Shown: piece after piece, positions 24,121 through 32,771 of the stretch
How the letters are laid out: each line of letters opens with the position of its first letter
Position numbering within the stretch: the first letter of the stretch is position 1
Notes under the pieces: generated by a model
Told to the model about the DNA's origin: nothing
The model's database searches: none
What the model saw: only the letters and a program-made list of their open reading frames with translations
Translations under genes and position numbers: made by a program
From: Anthropogastromicrobium sp052273485
GTDB taxonomy: Bacteria; Bacillota; Clostridia; Lachnospirales; Lachnospiraceae
Assembly (NCBI GenBank): GCA_052273485.1
Contig: DAVZID010000007.1
Location: 1-64,000 of the forward strand
Direction of reading: 5' to 3'
Length of the DNA stretch: 64,000 nt

Positions 24121-25713
24121 TTAGTGCTCAGTTCCAAACTCAGACAATTTCAAGCCTGGATTTCTCTCAAGTACCATCTGCGGACTCCAGCTGTTTGCAA
24201 ACAGAAGCAGTGGACGATCCTTTAGATCCTTGATGCGCTTCATATCGGATGTACCATTGATTTTTGCAACATCTACGCTCTCCCAATTCTCAATCCAACG
24301 GATATACTCGTATGGCAGCGGATCCAGACGAATCTCAACATTGTATTCATTTTCCAGACGGAACTTTAAAACATCAAACTGCAGCACGCCGACAACGCCG
24401 ACAATGATTTCTTCCATTCCGGTATTGAACTCCTGAAAGATCTGAATGGCACCCTCGAGCGCAATCTGACTAATTCCCTTAATGAACTGCTTACGCTTCA
24501 TCGTATCTACCTGACGTACTCTTGCAAAATGCTCAGGTGCGAAGGTCGGAATTCCATCAAATGTAAGGTCGCCCATTTTCGGAGAACAGATCGTATCACC
24601 GATGGAGAAAATACCTGGGTCAAAAATGCCAATGATATCACCCGCATAAGCCTCCTCAACAATCGTACGCTCCGATGCCATCATCTGCTGTGGCTGTGTC
24701 AGACGAATCTTTCTGCCACCCTGCACATGATTTACCTCCATACCTGCCTCAAACTTACCAGAGCAGATACGCATAAATGCAATACGGTCTCTATGTGCCT
24801 TGTTCATGTTTGCCTGAATCTTAAAGACAAATGCAGAGAAATTATCATCAAACGGACTGATATCGCCCTTCGAGCTATGTCTTGGAAGTGGCGCATAGGT
24901 CATCTTTAAGAAATGCTCCAAGAATGTCTCAACACCAAAGTTGGTAAGTGCAGAACCAAAGAATACTGGTGAAAGCTCACCGCGACTTACTTTATCCTGA
25001 TCAAACTCCTCACAAGCTCCATCAAGTAACTCAATATCTTCAAGCAGTTTCTGATAACCGATGATGCCAACCTCATCCTCTGCCTCATCAACCTCAAGCT
25101 CATGACTCTCAACCTCATGCATACCAGCATCTGCTGCAACAAAAGTTGTGATCTTCTTTGTATTACGATCATAAACACCCTTAAAGTTCTTTCCACAGCC
25201 AATCGGCCAGTTAATCGGGCAAGTCTTAATTCCCAATACGCGCTCAATCTCATCCATCAGATCAAACGGATCATTTGCCTCACGGTCGAGCTTATTGATA
25301 AAGGTAAAAATCGGAATATGGCGCATGACGCAAACCTTAAACAGCTTAATTGTCTGCGCCTCAACACCCTTAGAAGCATCAATTACCATAACGGCAGAAT
25401 CCGCTGCCATCAGGGTACGATAGGTATCCTCGGAGAAATCCTGATGTCCTGGTGTATCCAGAATGTTGATGCAGTAGCCCTCATAATGGAACTGTAAAAC
25501 AGAAGAGGTTACAGAAATACCTCTCTGCTTCTCGATCTCCATCCAGTCGGAAACCGCGTGCTTTGCTGTCTTTCTTCCCTTTACGGAACCTGCCTGATTG
25601 ATTGCACCTCCGTAGAGAAGAAACTTCTCTGTTAATGTAGTTTTACCCGCATCCGGGTGGGAAATAATGGCAAACGTTCTTCGCTTGCTGATTTCTTCTT
25701 CATATAATGACAT
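24121..25713 (-). CDS. prfC: Peptide chain release factor 3
   Basis: RF3 is the GTPase that recycles RF1/RF2 after peptide release. The G-domain motifs are G1 SHPDAGKTTLTEK, G3 DTPGHQDF and G4 FINKLDRE; the C-terminal domains include NVEIRLDPLPYEYIRW. I start at MSLYEEEISKRRTFAI (25713; 530 residues, the family norm), with AGAAAGG ten bases upstream; the frame runs 15 codons further without a site. It is separated from the glucosaminidase gene upstream by a hairpin, so it may have its own control. Confidence 0.95.
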   Translation of the reverse strand: MSLYEEEISKRRTFAIISHPDAGKTTLTEKFLLYGGAINQAGSVKGRKTAKHAVSDWMEIEKQRGISVTSSVLQFHYEGYCINILDTPGHQDFSEDTYRTLMAADSAVMVIDASKGVEAQTIKLFKVCVMRHIPIFTFINKLDREANDPFDLMDEIERVLGIKTCPINWPIGCGKNFKGVYDRNTKKITTFVAADAGMHEVESHELEVDEAEDEVGIIGYQKLLEDIELLDGACEEFDQDKVSRGELSPVFFGSALTNFGVETFLEHFLKMTYAPLPRHSSKGDISPFDDNFSAFVFKIQANMNKAHRDRIAFMRICSGKFEAGMEVNHVQGGRKIRLTQPQQMMASERTIVEEAYAGDIIGIFDPGIFSIGDTICSPKMGDLTFDGIPTFAPEHFARVRQVDTMKRKQFIKGISQIALEGAIQIFQEFNTGMEEIIVGVVGVLQFDVLKFRLENEYNVEIRLDPLPYEYIRWIENWESVDVAKINGTSDMKRIKDLKDRPLLLFANSWSPQMVLERNPGLKLSEFGTEH

Positions 25714-25756
25714 TTTATTCCATGCCTTTCTTTTTTCAAAATTCATGAGACAATCC

Positions 25757-25783
25757 AAAGCCGCGCATTGCTCACGCAGCTTT
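25757..25783. terminator. Hairpin between the glucosaminidase gene and prfC
   Basis: AAAGC(C)GCG pairs with CGC(A)GCTTT. The T-rich tail is better on the plus strand, so termination of the minus-strand glucosaminidase transcript may be partial. Confidence 0.5.
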
Positions 25784-25799
25784 AAATTGTTTTTGTTCT

Positions 25800-28700
25800 T
25801 TAGTTGGCAGTTCTTCCTTCTGCTTTTCCATTCTTAATATAATGCATATAATAGGAAGCAGTATTATTGCCAAACGCTGCTCTTAAATCTGCATAACGGT
25901 TTTTATATTCCGATACATTAAAGGATGCGCTCGCTTGGCGTCCCTCTCGCATTCCATTCTCCACAAAATGCTGAAGGTATTTCTTTGGATCATCTCCAAA
26001 CGTGTTTCTTAAATCTGCATACTTCTTTTTATAGTACTCATAATCATACACGAGCGCATAGTCTACGCCATTGTAAACAGTTGATGCAGATGGCATCGTA
26101 TTATTACCAGTATTACTTCCAGTATTGCCATTGTTGGTATTTCCACTATTTCCACTATTTGAAGAAGCTGCTGCTTTTCTTCCTTCTGCCTTTCCATATT
26201 CCAAATAATGCTTGTAATATAGAATATTGTTATTGCCAAATGCTTTGTGCAAATCTGCATAATTGTTCTTATACGTCTTCACATCAAAGTTTGCACTTGC
26301 CTGGCGTCCCTCTGCCATTCCACACTGAAGGAAGTGCTTGAAATACTTATCTGCATCGTTGCCAAATGCCGCTCTTAGATCCGCATATGCATTTCGATAA
26401 TAAGTATAATCATATACTCCTGAATATTTCTTTTCCTGATCCGAAGCTACATGCTGATTATTATTGTTATTATTGTTATTATTGTTCTTATCATCTGACT
26501 TATTATTATCAGATTTATTATCATCAGCTTTCTCGATTAGTTTCTGTGCATTTCTGCCTTCTTTCTGACCGTATTCCAGATAATGCTTTACATATGCACT
26601 GTTATCATTGCCAAACGCCTTCTTCAGATCCGCATAATTATTTTTATAAATATCTACGTCAAACTCAGCACAAGCTTGTCTTCCTTCTTTGATACCATAT
26701 GTAACAAAATGCTTCAATGCCGCCGTTGTATCACTGCCAAATGCCGCCTTTAAATCCGGATATTTGCTAAGATAATATTGTGCATCAAATACAGGTGCAT
26801 AATTTACTCCATTATAGACAGCCGCTGGACGTGCCGAAGAATTGTTTCCGGAATTATTGTTATTATCATCCTTCTTTGTATCATCCTTCTTTGTATCATC
26901 CGGGAATGGACCATTTGTTGAGCCATCCCAGCCCGCAGCCTTTCCAGTCAAAAGATAATGTTCATAATACGCATCCATATCGTCTCCATACTGCTTATTC
27001 AGCTGTGGATAACGCTTACGGTATGCATCCACATCAAAACCATCAAAGAAACCATCTTTAATCTCTACTCCGCGACCAATAATCAAACGATATTCTGCGG
27101 TCGAACCATCTTCTGCTGTTACCTTTATCTTCGTTGTTTCCACTTTATGGGACATTGTTTCAATATTTGAAAAAGCCACAGAAGATGTTGTTGCAGATGC
27201 TTTTGCCTTAACATTTGCATAAACAGTATTGCTTCCTACATTATAATAAAAATCCTTTTTATTTTTATCAAATGTCTGTATTACTTCCTTGTCATTTACG
27301 GTCAATGAATTCAAGTATGCATTCTGGTTTTTATGCTCTGCCGGCTTTGGTGAAGAAGCTGGACGTTCCTCATAAACCGGAATCAAAAATACAAAGCTAT
27401 TTTCAAGCTGACCTGTTGCACTATAGGAACGTCTTACCTGGCCTCCTTCTGAAGATGGTGCCATAATATTGGTCATATACTGATGCCAATATTTACCATT
27501 GTATTTTCCATCATAATCAAATTTCTGCGCATACAATGTATTCTGATTCCGAAGAATATACTGATTTGCAAACTTCAAAGCACCACCGATTAATGCCTTC
27601 TCCGGCGTATTCCATGCACCAGATGATACACTTCCATCAGGAAGCATCATAGTGGAGCCTACATGCGCCTCTTTCAGACCATTCTGCAAAATCTCATCTC
27701 TGGTAGAACCGGTTGCCTGAAGATTAAAATAATTATACAATCCCTCATAGCCTGGATACTTACCAGAAATCATATCAGACGCTCCAGACCCCTGCTCCTG
27801 TCTAACACGGCTGGCAAGCGCTACTGGATTGATATTATATTTTTCTCCAATCCAACAAAACAGCCACGAATAGGTATAATTAGTTCCTGGAACAACTACA
27901 TTTGACATAAAGCAATTTGCAAGCGCAGCTTCTACGGCAGACTGACTCTGATACTCTTCGTATGTCAATGATTCAAACATAAAGATATCATTTTCATTCA
28001 AGAAATTTCTCGGATCCATATAATAACGGACCGTTTCTTCTGAAGCTCCCGCCCAATTTGGTTCCCACTGTTTCCATGTATTGGTACGTAAGTCATAATC
28101 TCGATCCAAAAGAGAACGATATCCTTCATTACAATACATACTAACTAATGCTCTTGCTGGTGTGCTCATCTGCTGACTTACTGCATAGGAAAATGTGTCG
28201 CCAACATAAATTGGTTTAAAAATCCAGTTTGGATGAGCCTGCTGAAGCGCACTAAGAGCAGCCTGATAGTCTGCTGGAAAGCTCTGCACTTCATCCGCAT
28301 CCAGCAGCATGATATCACCACTTCCGTCTATCTGAAGTGAATCCATCCGGATATAACCCTCGCTGCTATAATCATTGACATCAAACATGATTCTAGCCCA
28401 TACCGGTTCGTCATTAAACAAGACAATACTTGTCACATACACCGGATAACCAGACGACAGCGAAGTAAATGCCGACGCGCCATCTTCCCATCCTGTATAA
28501 ATCTGTGCATCACTGCTCAAATACGCCTTTGCATAATAAACCTGCTCGATTCCTTCTCCAAGGCTTTCTTCTGTCGATTCTTCCTCACTGCTTAACTCCT
28601 CGGTTGATTCTTCTGATGTTTCTTCTTCCGATTCTGTTTGTGTTTCCCAGGCGGTCTCTGATGGCTGTGTTTCACTTGCTTCTGAACTCTCCACCGGCTC

Positions 28701-29048
28701 CTGAGACGGCTGTTGTGATGCTGTCGTTTCTTCCTGAGTCGGCATCTCAGATTCCTGAGACGGTACTGATGTTTCCACTGTTACCGGAATTGATTCAGAC
28801 TCCTGCGGCTGTGTTGGCTCACTCTCGGTTACTTGTGCAGTTGTTTCTGGTGTTTCAACTGACTCATTTCCTGTTGTAATCTCTATAGCAGATGATACGG
28901 TTTCCATCAGGCTCTGTACCGTGTTTTCCATTTCGCTACTACTTTCTGTAACGGTTTCCTGTGCCATTGTTGGCACCGCTGACATCTGCATAACGCCAAG
29001 CGAAAGCAGATACGCAGTTCCTTTTTTTAACAATACACGTCTCTTCAT
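25800..29048 (-). CDS. Secreted glucosaminidase-like autolysin with seven YADLRxAFG repeats
   Basis: A 1082-residue secreted protein. Parts in order: signal peptide (1-29, ending PTMA); Ser/Thr/Glu/Gln-rich spacer (30-165); SH3-like domain (about 168-255); LytD-type beta-N-acetylglucosaminidase domain (about 265-565) with ASRVRQEQGSGASD, whose Glu (about 419) is the likely acid; a cadherin-like beta-sandwich (about 575-660, YLNSLTVNDKEV to AEYRLIIGRG); then seven repeats (about 668-1082). Six repeats form three A/B pairs, for example YDYTYYRNAYADLRAAFG (A) and FDVKTYKNNYADLHKAFG (B), ending in GMAEGRQAS or GKAEGRKAA. Pairs are joined by Asn-rich linkers. It probably cuts peptidoglycan glycan strands outside the cell, with repeats as wall anchors (inference). 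Confidence 0.85.
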   Translation of the reverse strand: MKRRVLLKKGTAYLLSLGVMQMSAVPTMAQETVTESSSEMENTVQSLMETVSSAIEITTGNESVETPETTAQVTESEPTQPQESESIPVTVETSVPSQESEMPTQEETTASQQPSQEPVESSEASETQPSETAWETQTESEEETSEESTEELSSEEESTEESLGEGIEQVYYAKAYLSSDAQIYTGWEDGASAFTSLSSGYPVYVTSIVLFNDEPVWARIMFDVNDYSSEGYIRMDSLQIDGSGDIMLLDADEVQSFPADYQAALSALQQAHPNWIFKPIYVGDTFSYAVSQQMSTPARALVSMYCNEGYRSLLDRDYDLRTNTWKQWEPNWAGASEETVRYYMDPRNFLNENDIFMFESLTYEEYQSQSAVEAALANCFMSNVVVPGTNYTYSWLFCWIGEKYNINPVALASRVRQEQGSGASDMISGKYPGYEGLYNYFNLQATGSTRDEILQNGLKEAHVGSTMMLPDGSVSSGAWNTPEKALIGGALKFANQYILRNQNTLYAQKFDYDGKYNGKYWHQYMTNIMAPSSEGGQVRRSYSATGQLENSFVFLIPVYEERPASSPKPAEHKNQNAYLNSLTVNDKEVIQTFDKNKKDFYYNVGSNTVYANVKAKASATTSSVAFSNIETMSHKVETTKIKVTAEDGSTAEYRLIIGRGVEIKDGFFDGFDVDAYRKRYPQLNKQYGDDMDAYYEHYLLTGKAAGWDGSTNGPFPDDTKKDDTKKDDNNNNSGNNSSARPAAVYNGVNYAPVFDAQYYLSKYPDLKAAFGSDTTAALKHFVTYGIKEGRQACAEFDVDIYKNNYADLKKAFGNDNSAYVKHYLEYGQKEGRNAQKLIEKADDNKSDNNKSDDKNNNNNNNNNNQHVASDQEKKYSGVYDYTYYRNAYADLRAAFGNDADKYFKHFLQCGMAEGRQASANFDVKTYKNNYADLHKAFGNNNILYYKHYLEYGKAEGRKAAASSNSGNSGNTNNGNTGSNTGNNTMPSASTVYNGVDYALVYDYEYYKKKYADLRNTFGDDPKKYLQHFVENGMREGRQASASFNVSEYKNRYADLRAAFGNNTASYYMHYIKNGKAEGRTAN

Positions 29049-29068
29049 AGATACCTCCCATTGCGCAT

Positions 29069-30328
29069 TTACTTCAATGCTTCTCTATAAAACTCCTTGA
29101 ACTCACTATAGCCTTCTGCAGTCAGCTGCTCTTTCTGGAACTTTTTATTCTTGTTCATCCATGCAACTAAGATCTGCTTTCCTTCTGCACGGCCTGCCAT
29201 TGCTTCCTGAAGAACGGATCCAAGCACCTTACCATCAACGCCCTTTTCTACCAGATAAGCAATCTTTTCCTTGCTACCCGGAACGGTGAAGCCCTCATCT
29301 AAGAGGATGGTTACGATACGCTCAAAACCGATGGAGAAGCCACATGCCGGAGTCTCCATTCCGGTAAACTTGCCAACCATCTTATCGTAGCGTCCGCCAC
29401 CTGCGATGGAGCCTGGGAAGCCATCCACGCCAATCTCAAAGATCGTTCCTGTGTAATAAGACATACCACGCACCAGAGTCGGGTCAAACTGTAGCTTGAA
29501 GCTAGCCTGTGTTGTTGCGCTAACAGCCTCACAGATCTGCTTTAAGTTCTCTGCTGCACCGCCCTCAAGACAATCACCAAGTGTCTCGGCCAGATACGCA
29601 ATACCATCCTCTGCCTCGTTCAATCCCTTGAACAGCCCCATATAGCGAGCGATCGCTTCCTTTGCAAAGCCACTAGTCTCTAACTCTGCTGCTACGCCGT
29701 CCAGACCGATTTTGTCCATTTTGTCCAGAATGATAAATACTTCATCATACTGTGCTTCCTCAAAACCACTGTACTTTGCCATACCCTTTAAGATTCGACG
29801 GTCATTGATATGTACCGTAAAGCCCTTAAAGCCAACCTTTCCAAGCAGGGTCGTAGTAGCCAAAATTAGCTCGATCTCTGCCAGATTGGTCGGATCGCCT
29901 AAGATATCAATATCACACTGATAGAACTGTCTGAAACGGCCCTTCTGTGGGCGATCTGCTCGCCATACCGGTCCGATCTGCAATGCCTTAAATGGCTTCG
30001 GCAAATTTGCTGCATTATTGGAATAATATCTGGACAACGGAACGGTCAGATCATAACGAAGACCACTGTCTACCAAATCTGCCTCACTCTGTGCCGTCTC
30101 AAGATTTAACTTCTCACCACGCTTTAAGATCTTAAAGATAAGCTTCTCATTCTCACCACCCTGCTTGTTGCTTAAGTTTGCAATATTTTCAACACAAGGT
30201 GTTTCAATTGGTGTGAAACCAAATCCCTTATACGTTTCCTTGATCAGCCCGATCACATAATCACGGATCTGCATCTCTGCTGGCTGAATATCCTTCATGC
30301 CTGTAACAGGCTTCTTTACTAATGCCAT
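29069..30328 (-). CDS. hisS: Histidyl-tRNA synthetase, divergent type
   Basis: A 419-residue class II synthetase that charges tRNA-His. Motif 1/2 regions RYDLTVPLSRYYSNN and QIGPVWRADRPQKGRFRQF and motif 3 ACGFSIGFERIV are clear, as is GGGRYDKMVGKF. The histidine motif reads LVRGMSYYTGTIFEI (about residue 285) instead of the common LVRGLDYY. The C-terminal region after motif 3 is short and does not show the usual anticodon-binding pattern. It may be the cell's only HisRS or a second copy. It has its own promoter that overlaps the hemZ stop codon. Confidence 0.9.
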   Translation of the reverse strand: MALVKKPVTGMKDIQPAEMQIRDYVIGLIKETYKGFGFTPIETPCVENIANLSNKQGGENEKLIFKILKRGEKLNLETAQSEADLVDSGLRYDLTVPLSRYYSNNAANLPKPFKALQIGPVWRADRPQKGRFRQFYQCDIDILGDPTNLAEIELILATTTLLGKVGFKGFTVHINDRRILKGMAKYSGFEEAQYDEVFIILDKMDKIGLDGVAAELETSGFAKEAIARYMGLFKGLNEAEDGIAYLAETLGDCLEGGAAENLKQICEAVSATTQASFKLQFDPTLVRGMSYYTGTIFEIGVDGFPGSIAGGGRYDKMVGKFTGMETPACGFSIGFERIVTILLDEGFTVPGSKEKIAYLVEKGVDGKVLGSVLQEAMAGRAEGKQILVAWMNKNKKFQKEQLTAEGYSEFKEFYREALK

Positions 30329-30403
30329 AAAAACGCTCCTTTTTTCTATCCATATGTTATGATAGTTACTGTAACCTGCAATCTATCATAGACTACGCAC
30401 AAC

Positions 30404-30433
30404 ATTATACGTTTTCCAAACATACTGTGTCAA
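30404..30433 (-). promoter_or_regulatory. Consensus sigma-A promoter of hisS
   Basis: On the minus strand TTGACA (plus 30428-30433) and TATAAT (plus 30404-30409) have an 18-base spacer. The -35 overlaps the hemZ stop codon. The leader carries the inverted repeat TATGATAG/CTATCATA around GTTACAGTAAC; no T-box motif was seen. Confidence 0.85.
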
Positions 30434-31950
30434 CTGTTTTCTCCAGATAAGTCTGCAAATAGTTTCTTTTTGCGTTCGATCATCTCATCTGTTTTCTCCA
30501 GATAAGTCTTGATGTCCTTGACATTTTCGCATCGTTCGATCCGGCCGTTTGGATATACAACCTTTGTGATCGCACCTGCGCCAAGTGCCACAATTGACTG
30601 GAGTTCCTCCATAATTAAGATATTGTAGATGCCTTCTTTTCCCGGTTTTGCATAGCCGACATTTTCCATGTTTCCGGTCATATTTTTCTGACGATATAAA
30701 TAGTACGGCTTCATGCCCATCTGCTCTGCAGCATCCTGTGTCAGCTCCATTGTACTCTCAGAATTTAAGCTCTTCATACCTGCATAGGCTTCCTTCTGGG
30801 TATTGAGTCTTGCGGCACGCTTAATTGCAAGGGAATGAACGGTCAAATTATCTGGTCCGAGTTTTTTGATCTCCTCTAAGGTGTTCTCGACATCCTCCTG
30901 CGTCTCCTGTGGCAGACCAACAATCATATCCATATTGATGTTGTCAAATCCTTCCTCTCTGGCAAGCAAGAACGCATCCTTTACCTGCTGCACGGTATGT
31001 CTGCGGCCAATCAGCTCCAATGTCTCGTCCTTCATCGTCTGCGGATTGATGCTGATGCGTGTTACTGGATGACGCTTGATCGCCTGCAGCTTTTCACGTG
31101 TGATGCTGTCTGGACGTCCGGCCTCCACTGTCCACTCCTGAAGAAATTCCAAGTGAAAGGAGTTCTCAAGCTTGGAAAGAATACGCTCTAACTGCTCTGG
31201 CTCAAGTGTAGTCGGCGTACCGCCTCCGATGTAGATCGTATTTAATTTTTTGTTCTTAAATCCCTCTGCCACATAGTCAATTTCTTTCTCGATGGAATCT
31301 AGGTAAGCGTCCACACGGTCGCCAAAACGATTTACTGGATAAGACGTAAAGGAGCAATACGCACAGGTCGTCGGACAAAATGCAATTCCAATATACAAAC
31401 TATAGCCATCCTCATAATCCAGACAATCAAGAAGCTTGATCTCTCTCTTTGCAATGTCAAGGCTAAGCATCGTCTTTTCCTCACCGCAAAGCATCTCTTT
31501 TTCCATGTAGTCGATGCACTCCGCATCGGAAGCGCCGTCCATCAGCATCGTTCTGGCAATCTTTGTCGGGCGAATTCCAGTGAGGGTTCCCCACGGAAGT
31601 TCCTTACCCGTGAGCTTTGAGAGCAAACGGTACAACATACATTTTGCCTTGGTTTTTGTGTCCTTGCGATCGGATAAATTGCAAAGACAGGTATCGGTAA
31701 GAGCGGTGCTATCCTGTGTCAGCTCCATTGTCATTTTTGTTTCTGCACGGTTTTTTGCATTGTTTGCTTCGCTGTTTTGTGCACTGTTTTGCGCGCTGCT
31801 GCTTATGAACACGCGAAGAAACAGTTCTCCTTCCGCGCATTCATACGTCGGTGTCTCCACTCTCTTGATTGCCCGTCCCGGGTAAAATGCCATGAACAGG
31901 CTGCGGATATCGTTATCCAATGTATCGCATTCCAGATAAAAATAAATCAT
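30430..31950 (-). CDS. hemZ: HemZ-type radical SAM protein
   Basis: A 506-residue radical SAM enzyme resembling HemZ, the oxygen-independent coproporphyrinogen III oxidase relative of Firmicutes. The cluster motif is CPTTCAYC (CX3CX2C) in SLYIGIAFCPTTCAYCSF (about residue 190), followed by IYIGGGTPTTLEPEQL and the HemN-like RISINPQTMKDETL. The N-terminal third (to about residue 150) is an extra domain typical of HemZ. An Asn/Ala-rich insert (SAQNSAQNSEANNAKN) lies near residue 55. True activity on coproporphyrinogen is uncertain in this family. It follows the MBL hydrolase gene by 35 bases on the same strand. Confidence 0.85.
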   Translation of the reverse strand: MIYFYLECDTLDNDIRSLFMAFYPGRAIKRVETPTYECAEGELFLRVFISSSAQNSAQNSEANNAKNRAETKMTMELTQDSTALTDTCLCNLSDRKDTKTKAKCMLYRLLSKLTGKELPWGTLTGIRPTKIARTMLMDGASDAECIDYMEKEMLCGEEKTMLSLDIAKREIKLLDCLDYEDGYSLYIGIAFCPTTCAYCSFTSYPVNRFGDRVDAYLDSIEKEIDYVAEGFKNKKLNTIYIGGGTPTTLEPEQLERILSKLENSFHLEFLQEWTVEAGRPDSITREKLQAIKRHPVTRISINPQTMKDETLELIGRRHTVQQVKDAFLLAREEGFDNINMDMIVGLPQETQEDVENTLEEIKKLGPDNLTVHSLAIKRAARLNTQKEAYAGMKSLNSESTMELTQDAAEQMGMKPYYLYRQKNMTGNMENVGYAKPGKEGIYNILIMEELQSIVALGAGAITKVVYPNGRIERCENVKDIKTYLEKTDEMIERKKKLFADLSGENS

Positions 31951-31985
31951 ATCTTTGTTTTCCTTATTTTCCTTTCGATTTTGTG

Positions 31986-32612
31986 TTACATTCCTGCTGC
32001 CGGATTGTGCGTCTTCTCATAGCCGATCGAGGTTGCCTGTCCGTGACCCGGATATACATCAGTCTCCTCTGGCAGAACAAACAGCTTTCCGCGAAGCGAA
32101 CGAAGCAGGGCAAACATACTTCCTCCCGGAAAATCCGTTCTTCCGTAGCTCTCGCAAAATAGCGTATCACCTGCAAACAGCACATTTTCTTTCTTAATGT
32201 AATAACAAACACCGCCTGATGTGTGACCTGGCGTCTCAAGCACGGTAATCTCCATCCCAGCAATTGAAAGCACTTCGTTGTCATTTACAAGCTTATCTGC
32301 CTTCATTGTGTATGGCACTGCCCACATGGCGGATAGATTCATCTCAGAGTCCGCCAACAGTTCTTCCTCATGGGTCCCTGCATAGACTGGGATCTCATAC
32401 TGCTGTCGAATTTTCTTTGCCGCCATGATATGGTCAAAATGACCGTGTGTCAAAAGGACTGCCTCTGGTTTTACCTGATAACGGCTGCATACTCGAATGA
32501 TTTTTTCTGCCTGCTCCCCCGGATCAACCAAAAAGCCTCGGTTTGTGGTCTCATCCCATGCCAAATAACAATTTGTTCCCATTTCACCTACGTGAATTGT
32601 CTCGATTCTCAT
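31986..32612 (-). CDS. MBL-fold metallo-hydrolase (glyoxalase II-like)
   Basis: A 208-residue metallo-beta-lactamase fold protein with the metal motif THGHFDHI, TPGHTSGGVCYYI, FAGDTLFCESYGRTDFPGG and the last ligand YPGHGQATSIGYEK. The set resembles hydroxyacylglutathione hydrolase-like YcbL/YqgX proteins; the substrate is unknown. The start MRIETIHVGEMG is preceded by AGGTG seven bases upstream; the frame extends seven codons further. It lies between relA and hemZ on the minus strand, after a terminator. Confidence 0.9.
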   Translation of the reverse strand: MRIETIHVGEMGTNCYLAWDETTNRGFLVDPGEQAEKIIRVCSRYQVKPEAVLLTHGHFDHIMAAKKIRQQYEIPVYAGTHEEELLADSEMNLSAMWAVPYTMKADKLVNDNEVLSIAGMEITVLETPGHTSGGVCYYIKKENVLFAGDTLFCESYGRTDFPGGSMFALLRSLRGKLFVLPEETDVYPGHGQATSIGYEKTHNPAAGM

Positions 32613-32711
32613 CCAATCACCTGTCCCTTTCATTTGTTACTGAAAATCGTGCAAGAAAGCTTATACGAACACTCATGACTTTGACTTTCATCAAAAGTGA
32701 TTGACACAAAA

Positions 32712-32736
32712 CAGGCAGGGCCAATCACCCTGCCTG
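32712..32736 (-). terminator. Intrinsic terminator of the relA transcript
   Basis: CAGGCAGGG/CCCTGCCTG with a 7-base loop, followed on the minus strand by TTTTGTGT, 36 bases after the relA stop codon. Confidence 0.85.
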
Positions 32737-32771
32737 CTATCTCCGTTCTTTGTCTTCTTGCTTAGATTCAA

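Noticed and set aside
25850..27050. Possible CRISPR array or minisatellite at the regularly spaced repeats
   Set aside because: The repeats are in frame, diverge at DNA level and encode protein modules; spacers are not unique unrelated sequences.
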